Source of the DNA: an uncultured Prevotella sp.
Lineage (GTDB): Bacteria; Bacteroidota; Bacteroidia; Bacteroidales; Bacteroidaceae
Assembly (NCBI GenBank): GCA_945637645.1
Contig: CALZDK010000089.1
Location: forward strand, 1-8,453
Length of the DNA stretch: 8,453 bases
Direction of reading: 5' to 3'
Made by a program: the position numbers and the translations under genes. Shown here piece after piece: positions 1-5,743 of this stretch (position 1 is its first letter; every line of letters begins with the position of its first letter). The notes under the pieces were generated by a model. It saw only the letters and a program-made list of their open reading frames with translations, was not told the origin of the DNA and ran no database searches.

Positions 1-28
1 TCAATCTTTCAATTTTTCAATCTTTCAA
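1..28 (-). repeat. Octamer tandem repeat at sirtuin 3' end
   Basis: On the plus strand the unit is TCAATCTT (1-8), TCAATTTT (9-16), TCAATCTT (17-24) and a partial TCAA (25-28); in the sense of the sirtuin gene it reads TTGAAAGA-like. It starts at the window edge and may be longer. The repeat encodes the last residues (ERLKN) and the TGA stop of the sirtuin. Because the period is 8, successive TGA triplets (plus-strand TCA at 1, 9, 17 and 25) fall in all three frames. It resembles the repeat at 1464-1498, which has the same period and the same TTGA core. Confidence 0.75.
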
Positions 29-701
29 ACACTTCTTCCATTCCCGCCGATGCGCCTTTGGCAATGTAGGTTATGTTGCCATAAGCCGTAACTGGTTTGG
101 GGTCGATGAGATAGATAGGGATATTGGGGCGCGTGTAGCGAATGAGTCCTGCAGCGGGATATACGGCAAGCGACGTCCCGATGATGATGAGGATATCGGC
201 TTCCTGAACCTTCTCTGCAGCCAAGGAAATCATCGGCACCGCCTCGCCAAAGAATACGATGAACGGACGCAGAAGCGATCCGTCGCCAGCCTTCTCGCCA
301 GGAGCCACCTCGTAGTGGTCGGCAGTGAGCTGTACGTGATAGCGTGTGTCGTCGGGATCGATGCTTGAGCATGCCTTCATCAACTCGCCGTGCAAATGTA
401 TCACCTTTGACGATCCAGCCTGCTCATGCAAGTTGTCCACATTCTGCGTCACCACTGTCACGTCGTAGGATTTCTCAAGCTCCGCCACTAACTCGTGTCC
501 TCGGCATGGTTTCTTGTCGAGCATCTTGCCACGCAGCATGTTATAAAAATTGTTTACGAACACTGGGTCTGCCAACCATCCGTCGTGCGAAGCGACCTGC
601 TGCACTGGATATTTCTCCCACAATCCGTCGGCATCCCTGAATGTGGAAAGACCGCTCTCTGCCGACATTCCTGCACCTGTTAATACCACAATTTTCTTCA
701 T
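9..701 (-). CDS. cobB: NAD-dependent protein deacylase, sirtuin family
   Basis: Sirtuins remove acyl groups from lysine side chains with NAD+ as co-substrate, giving nicotinamide and O-acyl-ADP-ribose; this one should be cytoplasmic. The 230-aa product has the NAD-binding GAGMSAESG motif (residues 9-17) followed by STFRD, then TQNVDNLHEQAG (85-96), the catalytic His104 in HLHGE, and a late GTS motif. The start at 701 is chosen because it begins MKKIVVLTGAGMS, the usual sirtuin N-terminus; an in-frame ATG at 731 would add ten residues with no family support. The two CxxC zinc pairs of E. coli CobB are absent: only Cys111 lies in the segment after the catalytic His. From memory this zinc-less form is usual in Bacteroidetes. 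Tyr53 is followed by Leu at +3 and Arg at +4, where E. coli CobB and SIRT5 have Y-x-x-R, so acyl preference is uncertain. The C-terminus is made by the tandem repeat at 1-28. The gene is divergent from the FKBP cluster. The family call is firm; the substrate is unknown. Confidence 0.93.
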   Translation of the reverse strand: MKKIVVLTGAGMSAESGLSTFRDADGLWEKYPVQQVASHDGWLADPVFVNNFYNMLRGKMLDKKPCRGHELVAELEKSYDVTVVTQNVDNLHEQAGSSKVIHLHGELMKACSSIDPDDTRYHVQLTADHYEVAPGEKAGDGSLLRPFIVFFGEAVPMISLAAEKVQEADILIIIGTSLAVYPAAGLIRYTRPNIPIYLIDPKPVTAYGNITYIAKGASAGMEEVFERLKN

Positions 702-751
702 ATTACGATGAATTTTATGTATGTAAATCAAGATTTCGTCTTAAGAATGCA

Positions 752-781
752 CAAAAATAGTAATTTTTCCCGAAATAGCAA
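752..781 (-). promoter_or_regulatory. Predicted promoter of the sirtuin gene
   Basis: Read on the minus strand, TATTTTTG (752-759) fits the Bacteroidetes -7 box TAnnTTTG, and a TTG (779-781) lies 19 bases upstream as the -33 element. Transcription would start near 745, about 45 bases before the chosen ATG. The region is shared with the oppositely oriented FKBP promoter, so the two may interfere with each other. Confidence 0.5.
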
Positions 782-802
782 TAGAAAATCAAAGAAAAGT
801 GT

Positions 803-810
803 TAACTTTG
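803..810 (+). promoter_or_regulatory. Predicted -7 box of the FKBP operon
   Basis: TAACTTTG matches TAnnTTTG exactly and is followed by CAC, a common context for this box. No TTG is found 17-23 bases upstream, so the -33 element is missing or degenerate. A start near 816 gives a leader of about 37 bases ending in an A-rich stretch before the ATG at 853. No comparable box was seen before the second or third FKBP gene, so this promoter probably serves all three. Confidence 0.55.
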
Positions 811-852
811 CACGTTTTTAAGACGTAACACATTATTAAAAAAAGAAGAAAA

Positions 853-1458
853 ATGGACAAATTGAGCTATGCTTTAGGTTTGGGCATCGGTCGCCAACTG
901 GCACAAATGGGTGCTAACGACCTTAGTATCGAAGACTTCGCAGAAGCCATCAAGGACGTCATCGCAGGCAACGACTTGAAGATGACAAACCATGAGGCAC
1001 AGACCATCGTGCAAGACTATTTTGCAAAACAGGAACAGAAAATACAGGCAGAAATGGCCGAGAAGGGAAAGGCTGCCAAGGAAGCAGGCGAGAAGTATCT
1101 TGCCGAGAACGCCAAGAAAGAAGGTGTGAAGACCACCTCCAGCGGCCTGCAGTATCAGGTGCTGAAGGAAGGCGACGGCCGCAAGCCAAAAGCCACCGAC
1201 AGCGTGAAGTGCCACTACGAGGGTTTCCTTATAGACGGAACACTCTTCGACAGCAGCGTACAGCGCGGCGAGCCAGCAACATTCGGCCTTCAGCAAGTAA
1301 TAGCAGGTTGGACTGAGGGTTTGCAGCTGATGCAGGAGGGAGCAAAGTATCGCTTCTTCATCCCATATATGTTGGGCTACGGCGAAAGCGGTGCAGGACA
1401 GACCATTCCTCCTTTCTCAACCCTCATTTTCGACGTGGAGCTGATAGAGGTGAAGTAA
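853..1458 (+). CDS. FKBP-type peptidyl-prolyl isomerase, cytoplasmic (FklB-like)
   Basis: This enzyme would catalyse cis-trans isomerisation of Xaa-Pro bonds and may act as a folding helper. The 201-aa product has an N-terminal FKBP_N dimerisation region (about 1-90, starting MDKLSYALG, with a charged Lys/Glu/Ala-rich helix at 57-89) and a C-terminal FKBP domain (about 95-201). Residues equivalent to the FKBP12 pocket are all present: Tyr122 (YEG), Phe132-Asp133 (LFDSS), Val149-Ile150, Trp153 (AGWTEG), Tyr176 (GYGESG) and Phe193. There is no signal peptide or lipobox, so the protein should stay in the cytoplasm, unlike its two downstream paralogues. It is the first gene of a three-FKBP run; 73 bases with a tandem repeat separate it from the next. 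Length and layout are typical of bacterial FklB/FkpA-class proteins. The client proteins are unknown. Confidence 0.95.
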   Translation: MDKLSYALGLGIGRQLAQMGANDLSIEDFAEAIKDVIAGNDLKMTNHEAQTIVQDYFAKQEQKIQAEMAEKGKAAKEAGEKYLAENAKKEGVKTTSSGLQYQVLKEGDGRKPKATDSVKCHYEGFLIDGTLFDSSVQRGEPATFGLQQVIAGWTEGLQLMQEGAKYRFFIPYMLGYGESGAGQTIPPFSTLIFDVELIEVK

Positions 1459-1463
1459 ATTGG

Positions 1464-1498
1464 TAGTTGACAAGTTGACGAGTTGACAAGTTGACAAG
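1464..1498 (+). repeat. Octamer tandem repeat (TTGACAAG type) after FKBP 1
   Basis: Four 8-base units, TAGTTGAC, AAGTTGAC, GAGTTGAC and AAGTTGAC (1464-1495), plus a partial AAG, begin five bases after the TAA of the first FKBP gene. TGA triplets at 1468, 1476, 1484 and 1492 cover all three plus-strand frames. There is no strong hairpin and no TAnnTTTG box in this 73-base gap. From memory, repeats of this sequence are scattered through Prevotella and Bacteroides intergenic regions; their function is unknown to me. Confidence 0.85.
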
Positions 1499-1531
1499 GA
1501 AATAACGACATTAAATAAACAAAAAATAAAA

Positions 1532-2404
1532 ATGAAAAAATTGACATTCTTTGCCGCTTTGGCGGTAGCCGCAATGACGATTTCCTCTTGCGGCAATTCA
1601 ACTCCTAAGGCAAACCTTAAGAGCGACGTGGACACAATGAGCTACGCTATCGGTATGGCACAGACACAGGGTCTGAAGGAATATCTCGTAGGCCGAATGG
1701 GTGTTGACACCACCTACATGAGAGAATTCATCAAGGGTCTCAACGAGGGTGCCAACGCAGGCGACGACAAGAAGAAGGCAGCTTACTATGCTGGTATTCA
1801 GATTGGTCAGCAGATCAGCAACCAGATGGTTATGGGCATCAACCACGAGGTGTTTGGCGACGACTCTACACAGACCATCTCGCTGAAGAACTTCATGGCA
1901 GGATTCATCTCCGGCGTTACAGGCAAGAAGGGCCTTATGACCTTAGAGGAGGCTGGCATCACAGCACAGACAAAGATGCAGCAGATAAAGGCAAAGACAA
2001 TGGAGACAAAGTACGGCGACAACAAGAAGAAGGGCGAGGACTTCCTGGTTGCCAACAAGAAGAAGGAAGGCGTGAAGACTCTGCCAAGCGGCGTACAGTA
2101 TAAGGTGATTAAGGAAGGTACTGGTGCCATTCCTTCAGACACTTCTATGGTTTCATGCCACTACGAGGGCCGCACTATCGACGGCAAAGTGTTCGACAGC
2201 TCTTACAAGCGCAACCAGCCTCTGAAGCTCCGCTGCAACCAGACTATCAAGGGATGGACAGACGCTATGGTACACATGCCGGTAGGTTCTACATGGGAGG
2301 TTTATATCCCACAGGAACTGGCTTACGGCGAGCGTGAGCAGGGCGACATCAAGCCTTTCTCAGTGCTTATCTTCAAGATTGAGCTTCTTGGTATAGAAAA
2401 GTAA
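1532..2404 (+). CDS. FKBP-type peptidyl-prolyl isomerase, lipoprotein
   Basis: This is a prolyl isomerase predicted to work on the periplasmic side while anchored to a membrane. The 290-aa product begins with a lipoprotein signal: MKK, a hydrophobic core, and the lipobox ISSC with Cys20 as the lipidated residue, followed by GNS. An FKBP_N-like helical region (about 33-175) is much longer than in the first gene. The FKBP domain (about 180-290) keeps Tyr211, Phe221-Asp222, Trp242, Tyr265 and Phe281; the usual Val before Ile239 is Thr238, a mild change in the pocket. The residues after Cys20 are not acidic, so an outward-facing surface export signal is not evident. The gene follows an octamer repeat and has no visible promoter of its own. 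Only 7 bases separate its stop from the third FKBP start, so co-transcription is likely. It parallels the periplasmic chaperone FkpA in type, though not necessarily in clients. Confidence 0.95.
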   Translation: MKKLTFFAALAVAAMTISSCGNSTPKANLKSDVDTMSYAIGMAQTQGLKEYLVGRMGVDTTYMREFIKGLNEGANAGDDKKKAAYYAGIQIGQQISNQMVMGINHEVFGDDSTQTISLKNFMAGFISGVTGKKGLMTLEEAGITAQTKMQQIKAKTMETKYGDNKKKGEDFLVANKKKEGVKTLPSGVQYKVIKEGTGAIPSDTSMVSCHYEGRTIDGKVFDSSYKRNQPLKLRCNQTIKGWTDAMVHMPVGSTWEVYIPQELAYGEREQGDIKPFSVLIFKIELLGIEK

Positions 2405-2411
2405 TTGTATT

Positions 2412-3323
2412 ATGAAAATAAGAACCATTATAATTGCACTCGCCATAGTCGTGGCGAGTGCTTTTTCGATTGAAGGCTTCGCGGCAAAGAAGAAGGAGAA
2501 GGCACAGAAAAAGCAGGAGAAGAGCGTGGTGACAATGACCACACAAAGCGACACTCTAAGCTATGTGGCAGGAATGAGCCTCACACAAGGACTTGTGGAG
2601 TTCCTGCAGCACTCCATGAAGATAGACACAGCCTACATGGCTGATTTCATAAGTGGTTTGGAGAAGACCATAGAGTCTGCCGATGACCCGCAGTTCAAGG
2701 CATACATGGCTGGTATGGAGATAGCCAAACAGCTGAAGGAGAAGATGCTGCCTGGAATGGCACGCGAACTGAAAGACTCTCCCGACTCACTTGTGGAAGA
2801 GCTTGCCTTCAGAGGATTCATAGATGCACTGCAAGGCGATACCACCTATTATAATATAGAGGATGCCTCGCTGCTTTTCAAAGACTTGATGAGCGAGGCG
2901 AAGGAAGCCAAGACGGAAAAGCTCTACGGCGAGAACCGACGTGCAGGCGAACAGTTCCTTGCCGAGAACTCCAAGAAAGAAGGCGTGACAACCACCGAAA
3001 GCGGATTGCAATATAAGGTGATAGTAGAGGGCAAGGGCGAGAAGCCACAGGCCACTGACCGCGTGAAAGTGAACTACGAGGGACGCCTCGTTGACGGAAC
3101 GGTGTTCGACTCCTCGGCAAAACATGGCGACAAACCATTGGAGTTTAAGGCTAACCAGGTGATAAAAGGCTGGACGGAAGCCCTCACGCTGATGCCAGTA
3201 GGCAGCAAGTGGGAGCTTTACATTCCCTACGACCTTGCCTACGGCGAGCGCGATTCAGGAAAGATAAAGCCATTCAGTGCTCTTATTTTCACAGTGGAAC
3301 TGGTGGAAATAGTGAAAAAATAG
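2412..3323 (+). CDS. FKBP-type peptidyl-prolyl isomerase, secreted (periplasmic)
   Basis: This is the third tandem prolyl isomerase, 303 aa. It starts MKIRTIIIALAIVV, a type I signal peptide with probable cleavage near GFAA (about residues 22-25), followed by a very basic Lys-rich stretch (26-37). No lipobox Cys is present, so the mature protein should be soluble in the periplasm. The long helical FKBP_N region (about 46-185) matches that of the preceding lipoprotein. The FKBP domain (about 190-303) keeps Tyr222, Phe232-Asp233, Val250-Ile251, Trp254, Tyr277 and Phe293, so it should be active. The start lies 7 bases after the preceding stop. Codons 9-17 form a perfect inverted repeat followed by five T residues, an intrinsic-terminator shape inside the coding sequence. 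Downstream ATGs would remove the signal peptide and have no promoter support. No clear terminator follows the stop at 3323. Confidence 0.95.
   Translation: MKIRTIIIALAIVVASAFSIEGFAAKKKEKAQKKQEKSVVTMTTQSDTLSYVAGMSLTQGLVEFLQHSMKIDTAYMADFISGLEKTIESADDPQFKAYMAGMEIAKQLKEKMLPGMARELKDSPDSLVEELAFRGFIDALQGDTTYYNIEDASLLFKDLMSEAKEAKTEKLYGENRRAGEQFLAENSKKEGVTTTESGLQYKVIVEGKGEKPQATDRVKVNYEGRLVDGTVFDSSAKHGDKPLEFKANQVIKGWTEALTLMPVGSKWELYIPYDLAYGERDSGKIKPFSALIFTVELVEIVKK
2436..2466 (+). terminator. Terminator-like hairpin inside the FKBP 3 signal sequence
   Basis: GCACTCGCC (2436-2444) and GGCGAGTGC (2453-2461) are perfect 9-bp arms, extended to 10 by A2445-T2452, with a short loop and TTTTT at 2462-2466. 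This is the classic intrinsic-terminator form. It lies 32 bases after the FKBP 2 stop and 24 bases into the FKBP 3 gene, covering codons that encode ALAIVVASA. It could end most FKBP 2 transcripts, or act as an attenuator that translating ribosomes open. The structure is seen directly; termination activity is inferred. Confidence 0.6.
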
Positions 3324-3351
3324 CCATTTTGTAATTTTTTGCAGTTTTTTC

Positions 3352-3382
3352 TTGACCATTTCGATAAAATGTCGTACTTTTG
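3352..3382 (+). promoter_or_regulatory. Predicted promoter of the Lrp operon
   Basis: TTG (3352-3354), a 20-base spacer and TACTTTTG (3375-3382) match both elements of the Bacteroidetes promoter. Transcription would begin near 3389, giving a leader of about 70 bases before the ATG at 3459. The promoter sits in the 135-base gap after the FKBP cluster and marks the start of a separate unit. Confidence 0.65.
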
Positions 3383-3399
3383 CTGACAATTTGCGAAAC

Positions 3400-3428
3400 A
3401 AGCGGCAAGAAAACCGCTTATTAGCTAA
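3400..3428 (+). promoter_or_regulatory. Hairpin and palindrome in the Lrp leader
   Basis: AAGCGG (3400-3405) and CCGCTT (3414-3419) pair around an 8-base loop, and the 8-bp palindrome TTAGCTAA (3421-3428) follows directly. Both lie between the predicted transcription start and the regulator gene. They could be an autoregulatory operator for the Lrp-family protein or a leader RNA structure. There is no match to a known riboswitch that I recognise. Confidence 0.3.
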
Positions 3429-3458
3429 ACTATCAACAAAAAAACGAAAGATATAGAA

Positions 3459-3923
3459 ATGGAAAAAATTGACAATCTCGACAAAAAGATACTTAGTATC
3501 CTGTCGAAAAATGCCAGGATCCCATTCAAGGATGTGGCTGCAGAATGTAATGTATCGAGAGCTGCCATTCATCAGCGTGTGCAGCACCTCATCGAGGGAA
3601 ATGTCATCATGGGCAGTGGCTTCGATGTGAACCCGAAGTCATTAGGCTATTCCACATGCACCTATGTCGGTATCACTCTCGAACGAGGCAGCATGTACAA
3701 AAATGTAGTGGAAAGACTACAACACATTCCTGAAATCGTAGAGTGCCACTTCACAACAGGTCCTTACACCATGCTTGTGAAACTCTATGCAAGAGACAAC
3801 GAGCAGCTCATGCACTTGCTCAATGGACAACTGCAGGACATACCAGGAGTGGTAGCTACAGAAACTCTTATCTCACTCGAACAGAGCATAAAGAGAGAGA
3901 TTACCGTGAAAGTTGACGACTGA
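3459..3923 (+). CDS. Lrp/AsnC family transcriptional regulator
   Basis: This is a small DNA-binding regulator of the feast/famine type, which usually senses an amino acid and controls nearby metabolic genes and itself. The 154-aa length is normal for the family. The N-terminal winged helix-turn-helix (about 4-60) shows the family pattern: LDKKILSILSKNAR, then the recognition-helix region NVSRAAIHQRVQHL (31-44) and the GNVIMGSG turn into the linker. The C-terminal RAM domain (about 65-145) that oligomerises and binds effector is complete, with FTTGPYTMLV (98-107) and IPGVVATETL (128-137). Its stop is two bases before the start of the C26-M19 fusion gene, so the two are almost certainly translated from one mRNA and the regulator probably controls that operon. 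The start at 3459 fits both the family N-terminus and the promoter at 3352-3382. The effector cannot be read from the sequence. Confidence 0.95.
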   Translation: MEKIDNLDKKILSILSKNARIPFKDVAAECNVSRAAIHQRVQHLIEGNVIMGSGFDVNPKSLGYSTCTYVGITLERGSMYKNVVERLQHIPEIVECHFTTGPYTMLVKLYARDNEQLMHLLNGQLQDIPGVVATETLISLEQSIKREITVKVDD

Positions 3924-3925
3924 AC

Positions 3926-5698
3926 ATGAACAGCAAATTCAATTGGCAACTAATACTTGACAATGTGTATGACCGATTTCCGGAAGCCTCAAGGCGACCG
4001 GTAATCGGCATCACCTCCAACTATGCCGACGGCGAGGAACGCCTCAGCCGCTACTACTACAAGTCGGTGGAGAAAGCAGGCGGAGTGCCATTGGTCATTC
4101 CTCCTTCGGCCGACACAGATACCATCATCAACACACTCAACCACATCGACGCACTGCTGCTCAGCGGCGGAAGCGACTTCAACCCACTTTATTCCGGCGA
4201 AGAGCCATCAGCAAGACTGCACTCCATAAACAGCGAGCGCGACCTGCCGGAACTGCTCGTAACCCGACTCGCCTACAACCGACAGATGCCTATTCTCGGT
4301 ATTTGCCGTGGCATACAGACATTGGCAATGGCCCTCGGAGGACGTGTGGAGCAAGACATCACCTTGCGCGAAGGCATTATCAAACACAGTCAGGATGCCG
4401 ACCGTAGCGAGGCGACTCACACAGTGGATATAGAACCACAGTCGGTGTTGCACTCTATCTATGGCAGCAACACCCTCTATGTCAACTCTTTCCATCATCA
4501 GGCGGTGGCAGAGGCAGGCGAAAAGTTTCGTGTCACCGCACGTTCGGCAGACGGTATAGTGGAAGCCATGGAAAGCAGCGAGCACAAGCCTATAATAGGA
4601 GTGCAGTGGCATCCGGAGTGCATGGAAGAGGGTGAGCCCCTGTTCCGTTGGCTCGTTGGGCAAGCGGCGCTCTACGACGAGACGAAGCGTCTTCACCACC
4701 GCATACTGACTCTCGACACCCATTGCGACACCCCGATGCTCTTCCCACAGGGAATACGCTTCGACCGACGCGACAAAACCGCACTCGTTGACCTTCACAA
4801 GATGACGGAAGGTAGGCTCGATGCGACAATAATGGTGGCATACCTGCCACAACCCAAGCAGGGAGAAACATTCACGTCGATAGTACGCAAGGCATATCCC
4901 TCCGTAGCAGAACTCAAGGATGCCACGCCAAAGGGCTATGCAGACATGATCTTCGACAAGATAGAGGCAATAGTAGCCTCCAACCAAAGCTATATCAGCT
5001 TGGCACGCACGCCATCGGAACTCTTTGCGAACAAGCGCCAAGGACGGAAGTCGATAATGTTAGGCATTGAGAACGGCCTTGCCCTTGAAGGCGACATTGC
5101 CAACGTAGAATACTTTGCCCGACGCGGCATAGTGTATATCACGCTCTGCCACAACGGAGACAACGACATCTGCGACAGTGCAAAAGGTTGTGCCACGCAC
5201 AATGGCGTAAGCCAGTTTGGTGAGAAGGTGATAGCTGAGATGAATCGTCTCGGTATTATGGTGGATATGAGCCATGCCGGAGAAAAGAGTTTCTACGACG
5301 CCCTCGACATAAGTTCGAAACCGATAGTGTGCAGCCACAGCAGCGCACGCTCGCTCTGCGACCATCCACGAAACCTTACTGACGACCAGATGAGACAGTT
5401 GGCGAGGAAAGGCGGCGTGGCGCAGATAACTCTCTATCCAGGTTTCCTGCGTACCGTGGGCAAGGCCTCCATAGAGGACGCTTTGCAGCATCTCAACCAC
5501 GCGATAGACATAATGGGCATTGACCATGTAGGCTTAGGCACTGACTTCGACGGCGACGGCGGAGTGCCAGGAATTGCCGATGCGTCGGAGATTATGAACT
5601 TTACCAGGTCTCTCCTCATCCGACGTTTCAGTGCCGACGACATTCAGCGCATCATGGGAGGAAACTTTGTTAGGGTAATGAAAGAAATTAAAAATTAA
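3926..5698 (+). CDS. Fused C26 gamma-glutamyl hydrolase and M19 dipeptidase
   Basis: This is a bifunctional 590-aa enzyme without signal peptide, so it is cytoplasmic. Residues about 23-245 form a class I glutamine-amidotransferase-like domain of peptidase family C26 (as in PuuD, gamma-glutamyl-GABA hydrolase): LLLSGGSDFNP (77-87), the nucleophile Cys127 in GICRG, and His229 and Glu231 in QWHPE. Residues about 258-590 form an M19 (renal-dipeptidase-type) metallopeptidase. Its metal ligands are His266 and Asp268 (DTHCD), Glu382 (GIENG), His449 (MSH) and His471 (CSHSS), with Arg482 (HPRN) and Asp540 (GTDFDG) also kept. Both active sites look intact. M19 enzymes split dipeptides including Cys-Gly and those with a D-residue, and C26 enzymes cut gamma-glutamyl amides. 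A combined job on gamma-glutamyl peptides (glutathione-like or peptidoglycan fragments) is therefore an inference. The upstream Lrp regulator lies two bases away and the glutaminyl cyclase gene follows after 45 bases. The last codons (IKN, stop) belong to a tandem repeat. Confidence 0.93.
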   Translation: MNSKFNWQLILDNVYDRFPEASRRPVIGITSNYADGEERLSRYYYKSVEKAGGVPLVIPPSADTDTIINTLNHIDALLLSGGSDFNPLYSGEEPSARLHSINSERDLPELLVTRLAYNRQMPILGICRGIQTLAMALGGRVEQDITLREGIIKHSQDADRSEATHTVDIEPQSVLHSIYGSNTLYVNSFHHQAVAEAGEKFRVTARSADGIVEAMESSEHKPIIGVQWHPECMEEGEPLFRWLVGQAALYDETKRLHHRILTLDTHCDTPMLFPQGIRFDRRDKTALVDLHKMTEGRLDATIMVAYLPQPKQGETFTSIVRKAYPSVAELKDATPKGYADMIFDKIEAIVASNQSYISLARTPSELFANKRQGRKSIMLGIENGLALEGDIANVEYFARRGIVYITLCHNGDNDICDSAKGCATHNGVSQFGEKVIAEMNRLGIMVDMSHAGEKSFYDALDISSKPIVCSHSSARSLCDHPRNLTDDQMRQLARKGGVAQITLYPGFLRTVGKASIEDALQHLNHAIDIMGIDHVGLGTDFDGDGGVPGIADASEIMNFTRSLLIRRFSADDIQRIMGGNFVRVMKEIKN

Positions 5699-5736
5699 AA
5701 AAACAAAATCAACTCTTAATTTTTAACTCTTAATTA
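5687..5736 (+). repeat. AT-rich heptamer tandem repeat between fusion gene and cyclase
   Basis: Two ATTAAAA units (5687-5700) contain the stop codon of the fusion gene. After a short spacer come TCAACTC, TTAATTT, TTAACTC and TTAATTA (5709-5736), again period 7. TAA triplets at 5717, 5724 and 5731 fall in three different frames. TTAAAAATTAA (5688-5698) and TTAATTTTTAA (5716-5726) are perfect 11-bp inverted copies, but the stem has no G or C. No TAnnTTTG box is present, so the cyclase gene is probably co-transcribed with the genes before it. Confidence 0.75.
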
Positions 5737-5743
5737 TAAAGAT

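Noticed and set aside
336..398. Missing zinc cysteines as a sign of a dead sirtuin
   Set aside because: Catalytic His104 and the NAD motifs are intact, and zinc-less sirtuins are, as far as I recall, normal in Bacteroidetes.
9..731. Longer sirtuin starting at 731
   Set aside because: The ten extra residues have no family counterpart; the start at 701 gives the normal sirtuin N-terminus.
1467..1498. TTGACA-like -35 promoter elements
   Set aside because: Repeated TTGAC looks like an E. coli -35 box, but it is part of a tandem repeat, no -10 or TAnnTTTG follows at the right distance, and Bacteroidetes use a different consensus.
3315..3351. A-run and T-runs after FKBP 3 as an intrinsic terminator
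   Set aside because: Only A/T pairing with long loops is possible; no GC-rich stem precedes the T-runs.
4208..5041. Long minus-strand reading frame opposite the C26-M19 gene
   Set aside because: It is a shadow of a gene with intact catalytic motifs on the plus strand and has no recognisable domain or promoter.
5688..5726. AT-only inverted repeat as a terminator between fusion gene and cyclase
   Set aside because: The 11-bp stem has no GC pair and arises from tandem repeats; it is unlikely to stop transcription.
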